This document shows positions 16,521 to 25,902 of a DNA stretch of 64,000 nt, one piece after another. The notes beneath the pieces were generated by a model, which saw only the letters and a program-made list of their open reading frames with translations, was not told the origin of the DNA and made no database searches. The stretch is from M3007 sp964621185 (GTDB taxonomy: Bacteria > Bacteroidota > Bacteroidia > Chitinophagales > Saprospiraceae). Every line of letters begins with the position of its first letter. Position 1 is the first letter of the stretch. The stretch is taken from the NCBI GenBank assembly GCA_964621185.1, contig CAZULM010000019.1, positions 26,586-90,585 of the forward strand. The letters are read 5' to 3'. A program made the position numbers and the translations under genes.

Positions 16521-17024
16521 TTAAGATTGTTTCTCCTGTTTCGGCCAAGCAAAATACACCAGCAACGGCACTACCAACAGCGCCGCCAATACGATATAGG
16601 TAAGCCCGTTCATGGTGGAAGCCTCGCTGCCCGCTGTTTGAATGATTTCCCAGGTAAGCACGAAGAACAGCAGGCTGGTGAACACATTGAGTACCCGAAT
16701 CATAAAACGAGCCCGGCGGTACTCATAGGCGGCATTTTCCGGGGTTATCTTTTTGGGATAGTTGAATTTGTCTGGAAATCGGGAAAGGTAAATTATCCCC
16801 AAAGCCATGACAATGGCAATCGCGGGCAATAAAAAGACGAGGTTTTTTGAACCACGACCGTCAACTTCGCCTTTATAGTTGAAATGGGACGGCACTTGCT
16901 CGGGCAGGCCGGGATAGTGGTAAATGGCCAGCAGCAGCGCGCCCCCCGATAGCAACAAGGCCGCAGCATCGAACATCCTTTCTGCTGAGCTGACGGGAAC
17001 TTCTATTTTTGGCATGTCTTTCAT
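16521..17024 (-). CDS. DUF1648 membrane protein
   Basis: 167 residues from ATG 17024; the frame extends to 17147 but overlaps the divergent gene. Four hydrophobic segments (about 15-35, 62-80, 108-127, 138-158). The hallmark of DUF1648 is visible after the first helix: HYPGLPEQVPSHFNYKGEVDG followed by GSKN. Relatives include SdpI-like immunity proteins and many uncharacterised membrane proteins; function is not known here. Only 19 bases separate its start from that of rfaE2 on the other strand, so their promoters must overlap or lie inside the coding sequences. Confidence 0.8.
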   Translation of the reverse strand: MKDMPKIEVPVSSAERMFDAAALLLSGGALLLAIYHYPGLPEQVPSHFNYKGEVDGRGSKNLVFLLPAIAIVMALGIIYLSRFPDKFNYPKKITPENAAYEYRRARFMIRVLNVFTSLLFFVLTWEIIQTAGSEASTMNGLTYIVLAALLVVPLLVYFAWPKQEKQS

Positions 17025-17043
17025 AAAAAAATCCAGCTGGTAT

Positions 17044-17538
17044 ATGTCGAATTTCGCAACAATCGAAGCAAAAATACACTCAAATGAACAACTTGTCAAA
17101 ACCCTGGCACAGTGGCGCAGCGCGGGCGACAGGATCGTGTTCACCAATGGCTGTTTCGATATTTTGCATTTCGGACACCTGCATTATTTGGCCGATGCCC
17201 GCGCGCTCGGCGAGCGCCTGGTGGTTGGCCTGAACAGCGAAGCCTCCGTCCGGAGACTGAAGGGGCCTACCCGTCCGATCAATGACGAACTGACCCGTAC
17301 CCATTTGCTGGCAGCGTTGGAAGTCGTAGATGCTGTAGTGGTTTTTGAAGAAGATACCCCTTTGGAACTAATCAAGCTGGTACAGCCCGATATTTTGGTG
17401 AAAGGCGGCGACTGGAAGCCGGAGCAGATCGTGGGCTCGGATTTGGTATTGGCAAGCGGTGGCCAGGTGCTCAGCCTGCCCTTTGTGGAGGGGTACTCCA
17501 CCACCAATATTGAGTTGAAGATTTTGAATAGAAATTAA
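17044..17538 (+). CDS. rfaE2: D-glycero-beta-D-manno-heptose 1-phosphate adenylyltransferase
   Basis: 164 residues from ATG 17044. A stand-alone nucleotidyltransferase domain as in RfaE2/HldC, or the C-terminal half of E. coli HldE. The cytidylyltransferase-like motifs are FTNGCFDILHFGHLHYL (HxGH at residues about 43-46), the RLKGPTRPIN loop, ILVKGGDW and the late EGYSTTNI. It joins heptose 1-phosphate to AMP to give ADP-heptose for lipopolysaccharide core. The kinase half (RfaE1) is not nearby. Confidence 0.9.
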   Translation: MSNFATIEAKIHSNEQLVKTLAQWRSAGDRIVFTNGCFDILHFGHLHYLADARALGERLVVGLNSEASVRRLKGPTRPINDELTRTHLLAALEVVDAVVVFEEDTPLELIKLVQPDILVKGGDWKPEQIVGSDLVLASGGQVLSLPFVEGYSTTNIELKILNRN

Positions 17539-17735
17539 GGGTTTCAGGTTTCAGGTTTACATCATTTGTTGTTATACCTCACGCCGCTTGGTTTTGTGCA
17601 TGCAGATATTTGTAATCAATTGAAGATCAGTTAAACCAATCATATCCAATCACAAAAATCAGGCGAATCATAGTATAATCTTGAAATGCCTGTTCAAAGC
17701 AACCACAGATATTGTAAACCTGAAACCCGAAACCC
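17539..17735. repeat. Inverted repeat whose loop contains the 108-bp element
   Basis: GGGTTTCAGGTTTCAGGTTT at 17539 (23-base arm to 17561) pairs with 17713-17735 with one mismatch. It begins right after the rfaE2 stop and ends seven bases before the doxX-like stop, the position of a bidirectional terminator. The 150 bases between the arms contain element copy A (17572-17679). The same GGTTTC word occurs as a hairpin at 45726-45750 and near 35805. Confidence 0.8.
17572..17679 (+). mobile_element. 108-bp MITE-like element, copy A
   Basis: This matches 51656-51763 at about 101 of 108 positions by eye and matches 33359-33467 on the minus strand. Ends are short inverted repeats, TTATAC and GTATAA. 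The internal part includes CAATTGAAGATCAGTT and has no reading frame. Its position in the loop of another inverted repeat suggests insertion. Confidence 0.75.
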
Positions 17736-17742
17736 CAAAAAA

Positions 17743-18129
17743 CTATCCGACGATAGAGCGGTCTTTTGCATAGTTGAGCGCGTACATCATCGCTGCGCCG
17801 GCAAGCCCCAAATCCTTCAATACCATTGAAGTGGCCGCTTGAGCGCCGTCACCGCCACTCATGGCGCCGGGAAGGTGAACCATTACCACCACCAGCAACA
17901 GGAAAACAGACAGCAATGTAGTTGCCAGTTTGTCGTACTTACCAATGGCCATGCTCACAGTGGCAGCAATGAGGCCGGCGCCAGCAAGGTACACCCAGAC
18001 CACTTTTGCAGGCATGTAGGCGGGAACGACGTATTCAGCCATAGCGTCTGCATTCATGAAATGGAAAAGCCCGAAGATGGCGAAAGGAATGGCGAAAAGC
18101 CAGCGACCAAGGGATAAAAATGCGTTCAT
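17743..18129 (-). CDS. DoxX-family membrane protein
   Basis: 128 residues from ATG 18129. Four membrane helices. The first (LGRWLFAIPFAIFGLFHFMNADAMAEYVVP) with the short Pro-rich loop after it is the typical opening of DoxX-like proteins. These are small inner-membrane proteins, some linked to terminal oxidases or oxidative-stress complexes; many are unassigned. The gene is alone, convergent with rfaE2. The upstream gap to guaB (18130-18305) shows nothing beyond AT-rich sequence. Confidence 0.8.
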   Translation of the reverse strand: MNAFLSLGRWLFAIPFAIFGLFHFMNADAMAEYVVPAYMPAKVVWVYLAGAGLIAATVSMAIGKYDKLATTLLSVFLLLVVVMVHLPGAMSGGDGAQAATSMVLKDLGLAGAAMMYALNYAKDRSIVG

Positions 18130-18305
18130 AAATAGGTGCTTCGTTTTGTGAAATGTGAAAAAATAGTTGGCATTTTGATGTAGTAACACCAAGTTTCCAG
18201 CGACAAATGTAGCAGAGTTATGTTGCTGTGCAGTATTTTCTCAAAAAAAAATTTCGCAAAGGCGCCTAATGCCAATAGGAGTAGAAGGTTTGTAAGCCCA
18301 AAAAA

Positions 18306-19796
18306 CTAAGATCTGCTGTAATTTGGCGATTCCCGCGTTATGATGATGTTGTGCGGGTGGCTTTCTGTCATGCCGGCATTCGTAATTTTTACAAACTGTG
18401 TCTTTTCTTGGAGTTCTTCCACAGAACGGGCGCCGCAGTAGCCCATGCCTGCCCGCAAGCCGCCGATATACTGCACCATGACCTCATGCAGGGTGCCTTT
18501 GTAGGGTATCCGGCCTTCGATGCCCTCCGGCACCAGCTTTTTGATGTCGTCTTCCACGTCCTGAAAATAGCGGTCTTTGGAGCCAAGCTGCATGGCGCCG
18601 AGGCTGCCCATGCCGCGGTACGATTTGAATTTGCGGCCATCGAAAATAATGGTCTCGCCGGGCGCTTCTTCCACACCGGCGAACAGAGAGCCAGCCATGA
18701 TGGTGCTTGCGCCGGCTGAAAGCGCCTTTACAATATCGCCCGTGTAGCGGATGCCCCCATCGCCGATAACCGGCACGCCCGATCCGAGTATGGCCTGGCT
18801 GGCATTAAAAATGGCGGAGAGCTGCGCCACGCCCACGCCCGCCACGATGCGGGTAGTGCAGATGCTGCCAGGGCCAACGCCCACTTTTACCCCATCCACC
18901 CCGACATCTACCAGGGCTTTGGCCCCCTCGCCGGTGGCCACATTGCCGCCGATAATCTGGAGCTTGGGAAATTTGAGCTTCAATTCCTTAACCGCATCCA
19001 GTACGCCGCGGGAATGGCCGTGCGCAGTATCGACGCATATAACGTCCACGCCGACGTGCACCAGCGCCTTCACCCTTTCTTCAACGTCGTGTGTGACACC
19101 CACTGCTGCGCCCACCACGAGCCTGCCGAATGAATCCTTGCAGGCATTGGGGAAATTGACCCCTTTCATGATGTCTTTGTAGGTAATAAGCCCAACGAGG
19201 TGGAACATGTCATCTACAACAGGCAGCTTTTCGATCTTGCGGAACTGGAGTATGTCGCGCGCCTGTTCGAGGGTAGTGCCCAGGGGCGCGGTGACGAGGT
19301 TTTTCTTCGTCATCAATTCCCGCACCAGGCGGCTTCGGTCGGTTTCAAAGCGGAGGTCGCGGTTGGTGAGGATGCCGACGAGCTTTCCCTTTCGGTCGGT
19401 GACCGGTATGCCGCCGATGCTGTGTTTGCGCATGAGGTCGAGGGCTTCGGCGATCCTGGCGTCGGGGTGCAGGGTGACTGGGTCGATGATCATGCCGGCC
19501 TCCGAGCGTTTCACGGCGCGCACCTGGTCGGCCTGGTCGGAAATGCTCATGTTCTTGTGGATCATGCCGATACCGCCTTGCCGCGCGATGGCGATGGCGA
19601 GGTTTTTGTCCGTCACGGTGTCCATGGCGGCGGATACGATCGGCACTTTCAGCCTGATGCTGCGGGTAAGTTGGCCACTGATGTCAACTTCTCTGGGAAG
19701 GACTTCGCTGTATGCGGGGACGAGCAGTACGTCGTCGAAGGTGAGCGATTCGCCGAGGAACTTCGGCTGGGCGGATGTTGCAAACTTTGTTTCCAT
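18306..19796 (-). CDS. guaB: IMP dehydrogenase
   Basis: 496 residues from ATG 19796, close to the usual length; the frame runs on to 19880 but overlaps the DUF4956 gene. The barrel opens with LTFDDVLLVPAYSEVLPREV, two CBS domains occupy roughly residues 100-225, and the catalytic loop GPGSICTTRIVAG carries the active-site Cys near residue 310, with GDGGIRYTGDIVKALSAGA after it. It converts IMP to XMP in guanine nucleotide synthesis. It lies 58 bases downstream of the DUF4956 gene on the same strand. Confidence 0.97.
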   Translation of the reverse strand: METKFATSAQPKFLGESLTFDDVLLVPAYSEVLPREVDISGQLTRSIRLKVPIVSAAMDTVTDKNLAIAIARQGGIGMIHKNMSISDQADQVRAVKRSEAGMIIDPVTLHPDARIAEALDLMRKHSIGGIPVTDRKGKLVGILTNRDLRFETDRSRLVRELMTKKNLVTAPLGTTLEQARDILQFRKIEKLPVVDDMFHLVGLITYKDIMKGVNFPNACKDSFGRLVVGAAVGVTHDVEERVKALVHVGVDVICVDTAHGHSRGVLDAVKELKLKFPKLQIIGGNVATGEGAKALVDVGVDGVKVGVGPGSICTTRIVAGVGVAQLSAIFNASQAILGSGVPVIGDGGIRYTGDIVKALSAGASTIMAGSLFAGVEEAPGETIIFDGRKFKSYRGMGSLGAMQLGSKDRYFQDVEDDIKKLVPEGIEGRIPYKGTLHEVMVQYIGGLRAGMGYCGARSVEELQEKTQFVKITNAGMTESHPHNIIITRESPNYSRS

Positions 19797-19854
19797 GCGC
19801 AAAGGTCGGGCATGGAGGGGGAAAGTTGGGAGAATTTTTTTTGTTTTTTTCACA

Positions 19855-20538
19855 CTACATCGTCGGCGGGTTGTAATCATCCTCGTCGAAATACAGGTTC
19901 ACCTGGCTCACGCCGTTCAAGGCTCGGATAGACTTGACGATTTCTTCCGACTTGCCCACGTTTTTGAGGGTGATGTGGTAATTGCTTTCTGTAAGGTCTT
20001 CGAGGCCAACGTTTTTTATGCTCACTAACTTAAGGCTCTTGCAGTGCCTGCCCAGCAATTTTGTCAGATCGCTTTGGTCAGAAGATTGCCGCACGATCTG
20101 CAGCAAAAAATGCCGGCTCCGTGGCGCGCCGAAATGGGTGTAAGTCAGGGCCAGCACGACCATGCCCGCAATGAGCGAGCCGGCCAGTGCCACCGCGCTT
20201 AGCCCCACGCCACAAGCCATGCCGATGGCCAGGGAGAGGAAAATGAACACCAAATCCATGGTGTCGCGGATGGCTGTCCGGAACCGGATGATGGACATTG
20301 CGCCCACCAACCCAAAAGCGCGGGCAATGTTGTTGCCGATCACCATGATGACGATGGAGGCGATGATCGTGAGCAACACGAGGGAGTTGACAAACGTGAC
20401 AGAATAGGATGGCCCCCGGTAGGTGAGTCGGTAAATGATGGAAAGCAGCAGCCCGCACACCAAGGCGACCAACAGGTTGGCGATCACATCGGCGGATGAG
20501 GTTGGGAAAACGGACAGGTTTTGATATTCTTCGAACAC
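19855..20538 (-). CDS. DUF4956 membrane protein
   Basis: 227 residues. Four hydrophobic segments fill residues 18-145; the most conserved part is GLVGAMSIIRFRTAIRDTMD followed by LVFIFLSLAIGMACGVG, diagnostic of DUF4956. The C-terminal 80 residues form a soluble ferredoxin-like region with ESNYHITLKNVG and a terminal acidic DEDDY. DUF4956 proteins often sit beside polyphosphate (VTC-like) or CotH genes; here the neighbours are guaB and a methyltransferase, so the role stays open. It probably shares a transcript with guaB. Confidence 0.85.
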   Translation of the reverse strand: MFEEYQNLSVFPTSSADVIANLLVALVCGLLLSIIYRLTYRGPSYSVTFVNSLVLLTIIASIVIMVIGNNIARAFGLVGAMSIIRFRTAIRDTMDLVFIFLSLAIGMACGVGLSAVALAGSLIAGMVVLALTYTHFGAPRSRHFLLQIVRQSSDQSDLTKLLGRHCKSLKLVSIKNVGLEDLTESNYHITLKNVGKSEEIVKSIRALNGVSQVNLYFDEDDYNPPTM

Positions 20539-20580
20539 GCTGTTTTTGTTGATTGGAGGGCAAAGATTGGCATTTTTGGA

Positions 20581-21255
20581 TCAGATGTGCCGGCGCTTAT
20601 CCATATCCTTGTCGCTCATTGACTTTTTTTTACAAGAAACGACTAATGCGGGCGGTATGTTGAGCGGCACCACCTCGATATCGACCTTTCCAAAGACCCT
20701 TCGGTAAAAGCCGAGCATGAAAGGGGAGTAGTGGAATTGTACAAAGCGCCCCCTCGGGCAAAGGTATTGCAGGCATTCGGAGGTGATGCTCTCTGCCAAA
20801 GCTTCGGGAAGCATGACAAACGGGATGCCGGAAATGAAACAATCGACCGATTCTATGCCCATTTTTTGGAAATGAGCGCCCATATTCTCGGCTGAGTCGT
20901 GTATAACCGTCAAGCGCGGGTCTTTAAAGTTGCTCCGAATCTTTTCCACAAAAACATCGTTGATCTCAAAAATCACCAAGCGAGCATCGGGCTTTAGCCT
21001 GTCGAGTATGTACCGGGTGATCACCCCATCGCCCGGGCCAAGCTCTACCACGGTTTTGGAAGTCTCCGGGTCAATGTTCCCGACGATTGCCCGACAGAGG
21101 AAGCGCGAACTGGGCGCGACGCTCCCGGTGGACCGGATGTTGCGCAGGCTTTCCCGGAGGAACTCTATGCGTCGGGTGAATGTCGGATTTACCAAAATAT
21201 ACCCTGATTTGGGTGGAGATGAAAGATCGATGGATGCTGATAGGTTGATTTTCAA
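20581..21255 (-). CDS. Class I SAM-dependent methyltransferase, PmtA-like
   Basis: 224 residues. The Rossmann motif I is clear (TVVELGPGDGVITRYIL, residues about 68-84), motif II acid is in RLVIFEIND, and the segment before it (SSRFLCRAIVGNI) resembles phospholipid N-methyltransferases and the KsgA-like fold. The post-motif IV region GIPFVMLPEAL replaces the NPPY of DNA/RNA methylases, which favours a lipid or small-molecule substrate. Phosphatidylethanolamine methylation is possible but not proven. The C terminus is strongly basic (CKKKSMSDKDMDKRRH). Confidence 0.7.
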   Translation of the reverse strand: MKINLSASIDLSSPPKSGYILVNPTFTRRIEFLRESLRNIRSTGSVAPSSRFLCRAIVGNIDPETSKTVVELGPGDGVITRYILDRLKPDARLVIFEINDVFVEKIRSNFKDPRLTVIHDSAENMGAHFQKMGIESVDCFISGIPFVMLPEALAESITSECLQYLCPRGRFVQFHYSPFMLGFYRRVFGKVDIEVVPLNIPPALVVSCKKKSMSDKDMDKRRHI

Positions 21256-21314
21256 TGGGTTGCAGACACTTTGTTTTTACAGCCGCAGTGTGTTGGCTAT
21301 AATTGCATAGTAGC

Positions 21315-23441
21315 TTACCCTTTGATAAAGGCTCCAAGGTCAGGATACTTTTTTAAAAGACCCACAGCTTCTGCTTTTGAAATTCGGATACCGTTGATAT
21401 AGGCGATCACCCTTGCTTCCGGGAAGCCCAGGCCCTGCAATTCAGCGCCCAATTGGGCAGCCCCGGCATATTTGTCAAAATAACCTGCCAAATATTGATA
21501 GGCGCCGGTTCCAGGCTGCGATTCGATCATTAGGTCGCTGAACATCGCCAAGGCATCGCTGGTCAGTATTTGCCTGGCTACAGTTGCCTCCACCTTAAAA
21601 TAGAGCCCTTTTGTTTTGTTGTCCCATTGTTCTGGGCCACTGGCAGCGATTATCTTGGATACGTTGGGCCGCTCGAGCTGATATTCAAAGTTGAGCGGGT
21701 CGAGCGAAGTGAAGCTGATTTCTGCACGGCTGTTGAGCTTGGACGCTGTCGGGTTTTCAACACCATTGACAACGGCCCGGGCGATCGGGTAGGCCGAACC
21801 GGCGCTCCGAAGCAGCACCCTGCCGGCAGGAACGCCCCGGTCGGTCAGCAGCTCGCCCAGTATCTCGGCGCGTTTGATGCCATAATAGAGGTCGAATTTC
21901 GATTGGCCGGAATCCTCGGTGAAAACAGTGACCAGCACCGTCGTCTCTGGGTGCTGCCTGGCCAGCGCTGCCACCTGGCCCGCGATTTTTTTGTTGTCGG
22001 CAGACAGCAATGCCTGATCGCTTTCGTACATGATCGCAGGGATGGCCACCGGCTTCACAGCGGTGTTGGCTGCGGCATTTTCTGCCCCGACGGCGTAAAA
22101 GAGCGCGGGTTTGCTGCCCGTCGTTTGTGCCGCTACGTCTTCTTTATAATAGGCGGTGTAAATATCGCGCTCCCCATATCCACCGAAGCGGTCGGAAGAA
22201 AAGAACGCGGTTTTGCCGTCGCCGGAAAGGCGGAAGTACGCCTCGTTCCCGGGTGAGTTTACGGGGGCGCCCATGTTGGCCGGGGCTTGCCAATCTATTT
22301 TCTGGTCGTCAAAAAAGGCTACAAAAACATCTTCGCCGCCCATGCTTTCCGGCCTGTTGCTGCTGAAAAACAGGGTTCGGCCATCCTTTGCCAAAAAAGG
22401 GGTCGTTTCATCGTAGCGGGAATTGATGGTCGGCCCCAGGTTGCTGGGTTCTGACCAAGCCGTATCTGCAAAGGTGGTGTACCATAAATCCAGCCCTCCT
22501 TGCCCGCCCGCGCGGCGGCTGGCAAAGATGATGGTTTTTTCGTTGAAAAAGAACGGTGCGCAGTCGCCCTCCTCTGGCTTCATGGGGCTTTTGAAAGTAG
22601 GGGCCTGCAACAGATACTCGTCCTTTTTGGCGGCTGTGTCGGCCAAAATCTCGCCGCTGTACGTGCTGAACCCGCGGAAGAAATACAGCACCTGCCCGTT
22701 TGCGTTGAAGCCAAGGGGCACTTCAAACCGGGAGGTGTTGAGCAGGCCGCCGAGGCTGCCCAGTGCCTGCCAGCCGCTGTTGGTGCGCCGGGCGGTGAAC
22801 ATGTCGCTGCTCCAATGTCCTTTTTCAAGATCTACAAAGCCGTCGTCGTTGCGCAGGCCGCCGTTGCAGCCATTCCGGGCAGCGGCATAGTACAGCCTGT
22901 CGTCATAGTTGACCGATGGGAGGGGGGCAAACTCGTCGCCCGCAGAATTCACCTGCGCGCCCAGGTTTTCGACCAGTGCGATTGCCTCGTTCGGCAAAAT
23001 GCCCATGCCCGACACGCAGCGGCGGATATTGTCGGCGGCATTGGCGCGGAGCGGGTGCTTTTCGCCGCATTTGTTCAGGAAAGATTTATAGGCAATGATA
23101 GCTTTTTCCCAGTCGGAAAGGCCGTGCAAGGTGCGGGCCAGGTAGTAGAACAGGTCGGGGTCGCGGCGGTTGGGCGATTTGGCGGCCACGTACTCCAGGT
23201 AGCGGCGGGCATCGGTGCCAAGGCCCAGGTGGTAGTTGGCGATGCCCAGCTTGGTGAGCACCGAAAAGTCGCCGGGCCGGGCTTCCTGGTACTGGCCGAG
23301 CATCGACTTGGCTTCTGCCCAGCGGCCATTGTTGTAGGCTTTTTCGCCGTTCCTTTTCAGTTCGGAGGGTTTTTGGGCGAGCGATGCGACGGCAAGCATG
23401 GAAAACAATACACTGAATATGGAGCTGCTAGCAATGGACAT
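21315..23441 (-). CDS. OmpA-family protein with TPR and PD40 repeats (PorE-like)
   Basis: 708 residues. Signal peptide to about residue 22 (...MLAVASLAQ). TPR helices occupy 25-130 (NGEKAYNNGRWAEAKSML). A WD40/PD40 propeller fills about 165-450 with repeated PFF/LFFSS motifs (FFNEKTIIFASRRAGGQGGLD, LFFSSNRPESMGGED, AFFSSDRFGGYGERD, each shortened here). Residues 480-590 resemble an OmpA-type domain (YYGIKRAEILGELLTDRGVP). The order recalls PorE of the type IX secretion system and similar peptidoglycan-linked proteins of Bacteroidota; which one it is cannot be decided here. Confidence 0.75.
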   Translation of the reverse strand: MSIASSSIFSVLFSMLAVASLAQKPSELKRNGEKAYNNGRWAEAKSMLGQYQEARPGDFSVLTKLGIANYHLGLGTDARRYLEYVAAKSPNRRDPDLFYYLARTLHGLSDWEKAIIAYKSFLNKCGEKHPLRANAADNIRRCVSGMGILPNEAIALVENLGAQVNSAGDEFAPLPSVNYDDRLYYAAARNGCNGGLRNDDGFVDLEKGHWSSDMFTARRTNSGWQALGSLGGLLNTSRFEVPLGFNANGQVLYFFRGFSTYSGEILADTAAKKDEYLLQAPTFKSPMKPEEGDCAPFFFNEKTIIFASRRAGGQGGLDLWYTTFADTAWSEPSNLGPTINSRYDETTPFLAKDGRTLFFSSNRPESMGGEDVFVAFFDDQKIDWQAPANMGAPVNSPGNEAYFRLSGDGKTAFFSSDRFGGYGERDIYTAYYKEDVAAQTTGSKPALFYAVGAENAAANTAVKPVAIPAIMYESDQALLSADNKKIAGQVAALARQHPETTVLVTVFTEDSGQSKFDLYYGIKRAEILGELLTDRGVPAGRVLLRSAGSAYPIARAVVNGVENPTASKLNSRAEISFTSLDPLNFEYQLERPNVSKIIAASGPEQWDNKTKGLYFKVEATVARQILTSDALAMFSDLMIESQPGTGAYQYLAGYFDKYAGAAQLGAELQGLGFPEARVIAYINGIRISKAEAVGLLKKYPDLGAFIKG

Positions 23442-23788
23442 GGCATTTGTTTTTGAAAGGCAAAGGTATCGTTTCGCAGAAAAATAGGCCTCTGCTTTTG
23501 ACGGGCCATAGAATGCCCCTTCAGGGCGCGGATACTTTGGCGAATTTCACACCGGGCTTTGTCCGGCGCTCAAGATGTGACCCCTTTGGGGCAAAAACCA
23601 CAAATAACGGCGCCTAATTCGGAAAAATCCGGGATGACGCATGATAATGACAAGTATTCCCCAATTTTTCCGCAATTTTGCCGCCCGATGTTTCCTGCCG
23701 CCCCTCCAATACTTTTTTTAGGTTTTGGCCAAAAAAATGGCCTGAAGCAACGAACAACGAACAACAAACAACCGTTTCATACCGCTAC
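23442..23788. other. Divergent intergenic region with small hairpins and a repeated word
   Basis: No gene is seen. The stretch has three short hairpins (GCCCCTTCAGGGC near 23515, CCGGGCTTTGTCCGG near 23552, CCCCTTTGGGG near 23581) and, at 23749-23773, the word AACGAACAACGAACAACAAA that also precedes the gene at 32303. Promoters for both flanking genes must lie here. Confidence 0.55.
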
Positions 23789-25888
23789 ATGCTTGATCTT
23801 ACTTTTCAATATCCCGCCTGGTTCCTGATTTTTTGCATGCTGCTGGGCTTGGGCTACGCCTTGTTGCTCTATTACCGCGACACGACGTTCCGCGAGCAAT
23901 CCAAAAACCTGCACGTGTGGCTGGGCTTGCTGCGCTGGCTTTCGGTGACGCTGTTGAGCGCGCTCCTGCTATCGCCATTGCTGAAAAGCTTGCTGACGGA
24001 GACCAAAAAGCCCGTTGTCGTGTTGGCCCAAGACCATTCGGAAAGCGTTGGGGTGGATTTGAGCGGCGATGCCCTGGAGCAGTACAAGCAGCAATGGCAG
24101 GCCCTTAAAGAAGGTCTTTCCGATGATTACGAAGTGCATGAGATCGGCTTTGGCGACCAGGTGCGCGAAAGGGTCGATTTCAATTTCAGCGACAAGATAA
24201 CCAATTTCTCTGCCTTGCTGCGCGGGGTGTACGACCTCTACGGCGGCCAGAACCTGGGGGCGGTGGTGCTTGCATCCGACGGTGTTTATAACCAGGGCAG
24301 CAACCCCGCCTACAGCGATGTGGCCATTGCAGCGCCAGTTTATACAGTAGCATTGGGCGACACCACCCCAAAGAAAGACCTGTTGGTGAAAAGGGTTTTC
24401 CACAACAAGATCGCTTATTTCGGCGATAAATTCACCCTTCAGATTGACCTGGCGGCCAACAATTGCGCCGGACAGCAAACTGTGCTGAACGTCAGCAAAA
24501 TCGTGGACGGCCAGGCCAAGACATTGCAGAGCATCCCGGTGAGCATCACCGGAAACGACTTTTTCAGCACCAGGGAAGTACAGTTAGAAGCCGACCAGCC
24601 GGGCGTGGCTGAATACCGCATCTCGGTGGCCAACCTGCCCGGGGAGGCCACCACCACCAACAACCGCAAGGAAATACTGATCGACGTGCTCGACGCACGG
24701 CAAAAAGTGCTGCTGCTGGCCAACAGCCCCCACCCCGATATTTCTGCCCTGAGGACTACCTTAGAAGGCAACAAGAACTACCAGGTCAGCATCGCCTACA
24801 TCGCCGACCCGGGCATCGACGTGAACAAGTACGATTTCGTGGTGCTGCACAACCTGCCCTCCAACACCAACGATATTTCCGGGATATTGAAAACCCTGAA
24901 CGAACGGGGCATCCCAAGGCTTTTTGTGGCCGGGATGCAGACCAATTATGTTGCCCTTGGCAGAGCGCAGGGCTTGGTGGCCATGCAGTCGGACGGGCGG
25001 CAGAGCGACGACGTGCAGGGAACTGTCTCGGCACAGTTCGCGGCCTTTTCCCTCAGCCCCACCATCGCCGAAGTGCTGCCGCGCTTCAATCCCGTGACCT
25101 GTGCCTTTGGCAATTTCTCGGCTACCCCGCAGGCGCAGGTGCTGTTGAACAAGCGCATCGGCAAGGTGGACACCGACCAGCCCCTGCTGGCGGTCGGCGA
25201 GGTCAACGGCGCCAAAACCGGCATATTTATGGGAGAGGGCCTTTGGAAATGGCGGCTCTTTGATTTCCTCCAACACCAAAACCACGAGGTGTTCGACGAG
25301 CTGGTCGGGAAAACCGTTCAGTACCTTTCCGTGAAAGAAGACAAGCGCAAGTTCCGGGTCAACCAGGACAAAAACATCTTCACCGAGAACGAGCCTGTGA
25401 CGTTCGGGGCAGAGCTGTACAACGACAACTACAACCTCACCAACGAGCCGGATGTCGCCATGAGCATCCGCAACCGGGAAGGCAAGGAGTTCACCTACAC
25501 ATTCAACAAATTAGGCAAAGCCTATTCGCTCAACGCCGGTATATTGCCCATCGGTTCTTATACCTACAAGGCAACGACCAACTTCAACGGCCAGGCATTG
25601 AGCTACGAGGGCCGTTTCAGCGTACAGCCCATCCAACTCGAGCTGTTCGAGACGACAGCCAACCATGCCGTGCTGCGGGCGCTCAGCGCCAAGTTCGGTG
25701 GCGAGACCGTCTTCCCGGCGCAATTAGCAAGTATTGCCGAAAAGATCAAAGCCAACCAGACGGTGAAGCCGGTCATCTACCAAACCACGACGACCAACCC
25801 GCTGATCAATTTGAAGTGGATATTTGCGATATTGGCCTTGCTTTTGACAGCGGAGTGGTTTTTGAGGCGGTATTTTGGGTCGTATTGA
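23789..25888 (+). CDS. vWA-type membrane protein, unknown function
   Basis: 699 residues from ATG 23789. Two N-terminal membrane helices (about 5-28 and 37-62) and one at the very end (LINLKWIFAILALLLTAEWF). The large domain between carries a von Willebrand A-like strand with the metal-binding DxSxS (VVVLAQDHSESVGVD near residue 78) and further on GGQNLGAVVLASDGVYNQGS, another vWA element. Repeated beta domains follow. This architecture is common in Bacteroidota and resembles BatA/BatB-associated large proteins; a role in envelope assembly is inferred only. The next gene starts 14 bases downstream. Confidence 0.7.
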   Translation: MLDLTFQYPAWFLIFCMLLGLGYALLLYYRDTTFREQSKNLHVWLGLLRWLSVTLLSALLLSPLLKSLLTETKKPVVVLAQDHSESVGVDLSGDALEQYKQQWQALKEGLSDDYEVHEIGFGDQVRERVDFNFSDKITNFSALLRGVYDLYGGQNLGAVVLASDGVYNQGSNPAYSDVAIAAPVYTVALGDTTPKKDLLVKRVFHNKIAYFGDKFTLQIDLAANNCAGQQTVLNVSKIVDGQAKTLQSIPVSITGNDFFSTREVQLEADQPGVAEYRISVANLPGEATTTNNRKEILIDVLDARQKVLLLANSPHPDISALRTTLEGNKNYQVSIAYIADPGIDVNKYDFVVLHNLPSNTNDISGILKTLNERGIPRLFVAGMQTNYVALGRAQGLVAMQSDGRQSDDVQGTVSAQFAAFSLSPTIAEVLPRFNPVTCAFGNFSATPQAQVLLNKRIGKVDTDQPLLAVGEVNGAKTGIFMGEGLWKWRLFDFLQHQNHEVFDELVGKTVQYLSVKEDKRKFRVNQDKNIFTENEPVTFGAELYNDNYNLTNEPDVAMSIRNREGKEFTYTFNKLGKAYSLNAGILPIGSYTYKATTNFNGQALSYEGRFSVQPIQLELFETTANHAVLRALSAKFGGETVFPAQLASIAEKIKANQTVKPVIYQTTTTNPLINLKWIFAILALLLTAEWFLRRYFGSY

Positions 25889-25902
25889 AAAAACTTTGCC
25901 CA

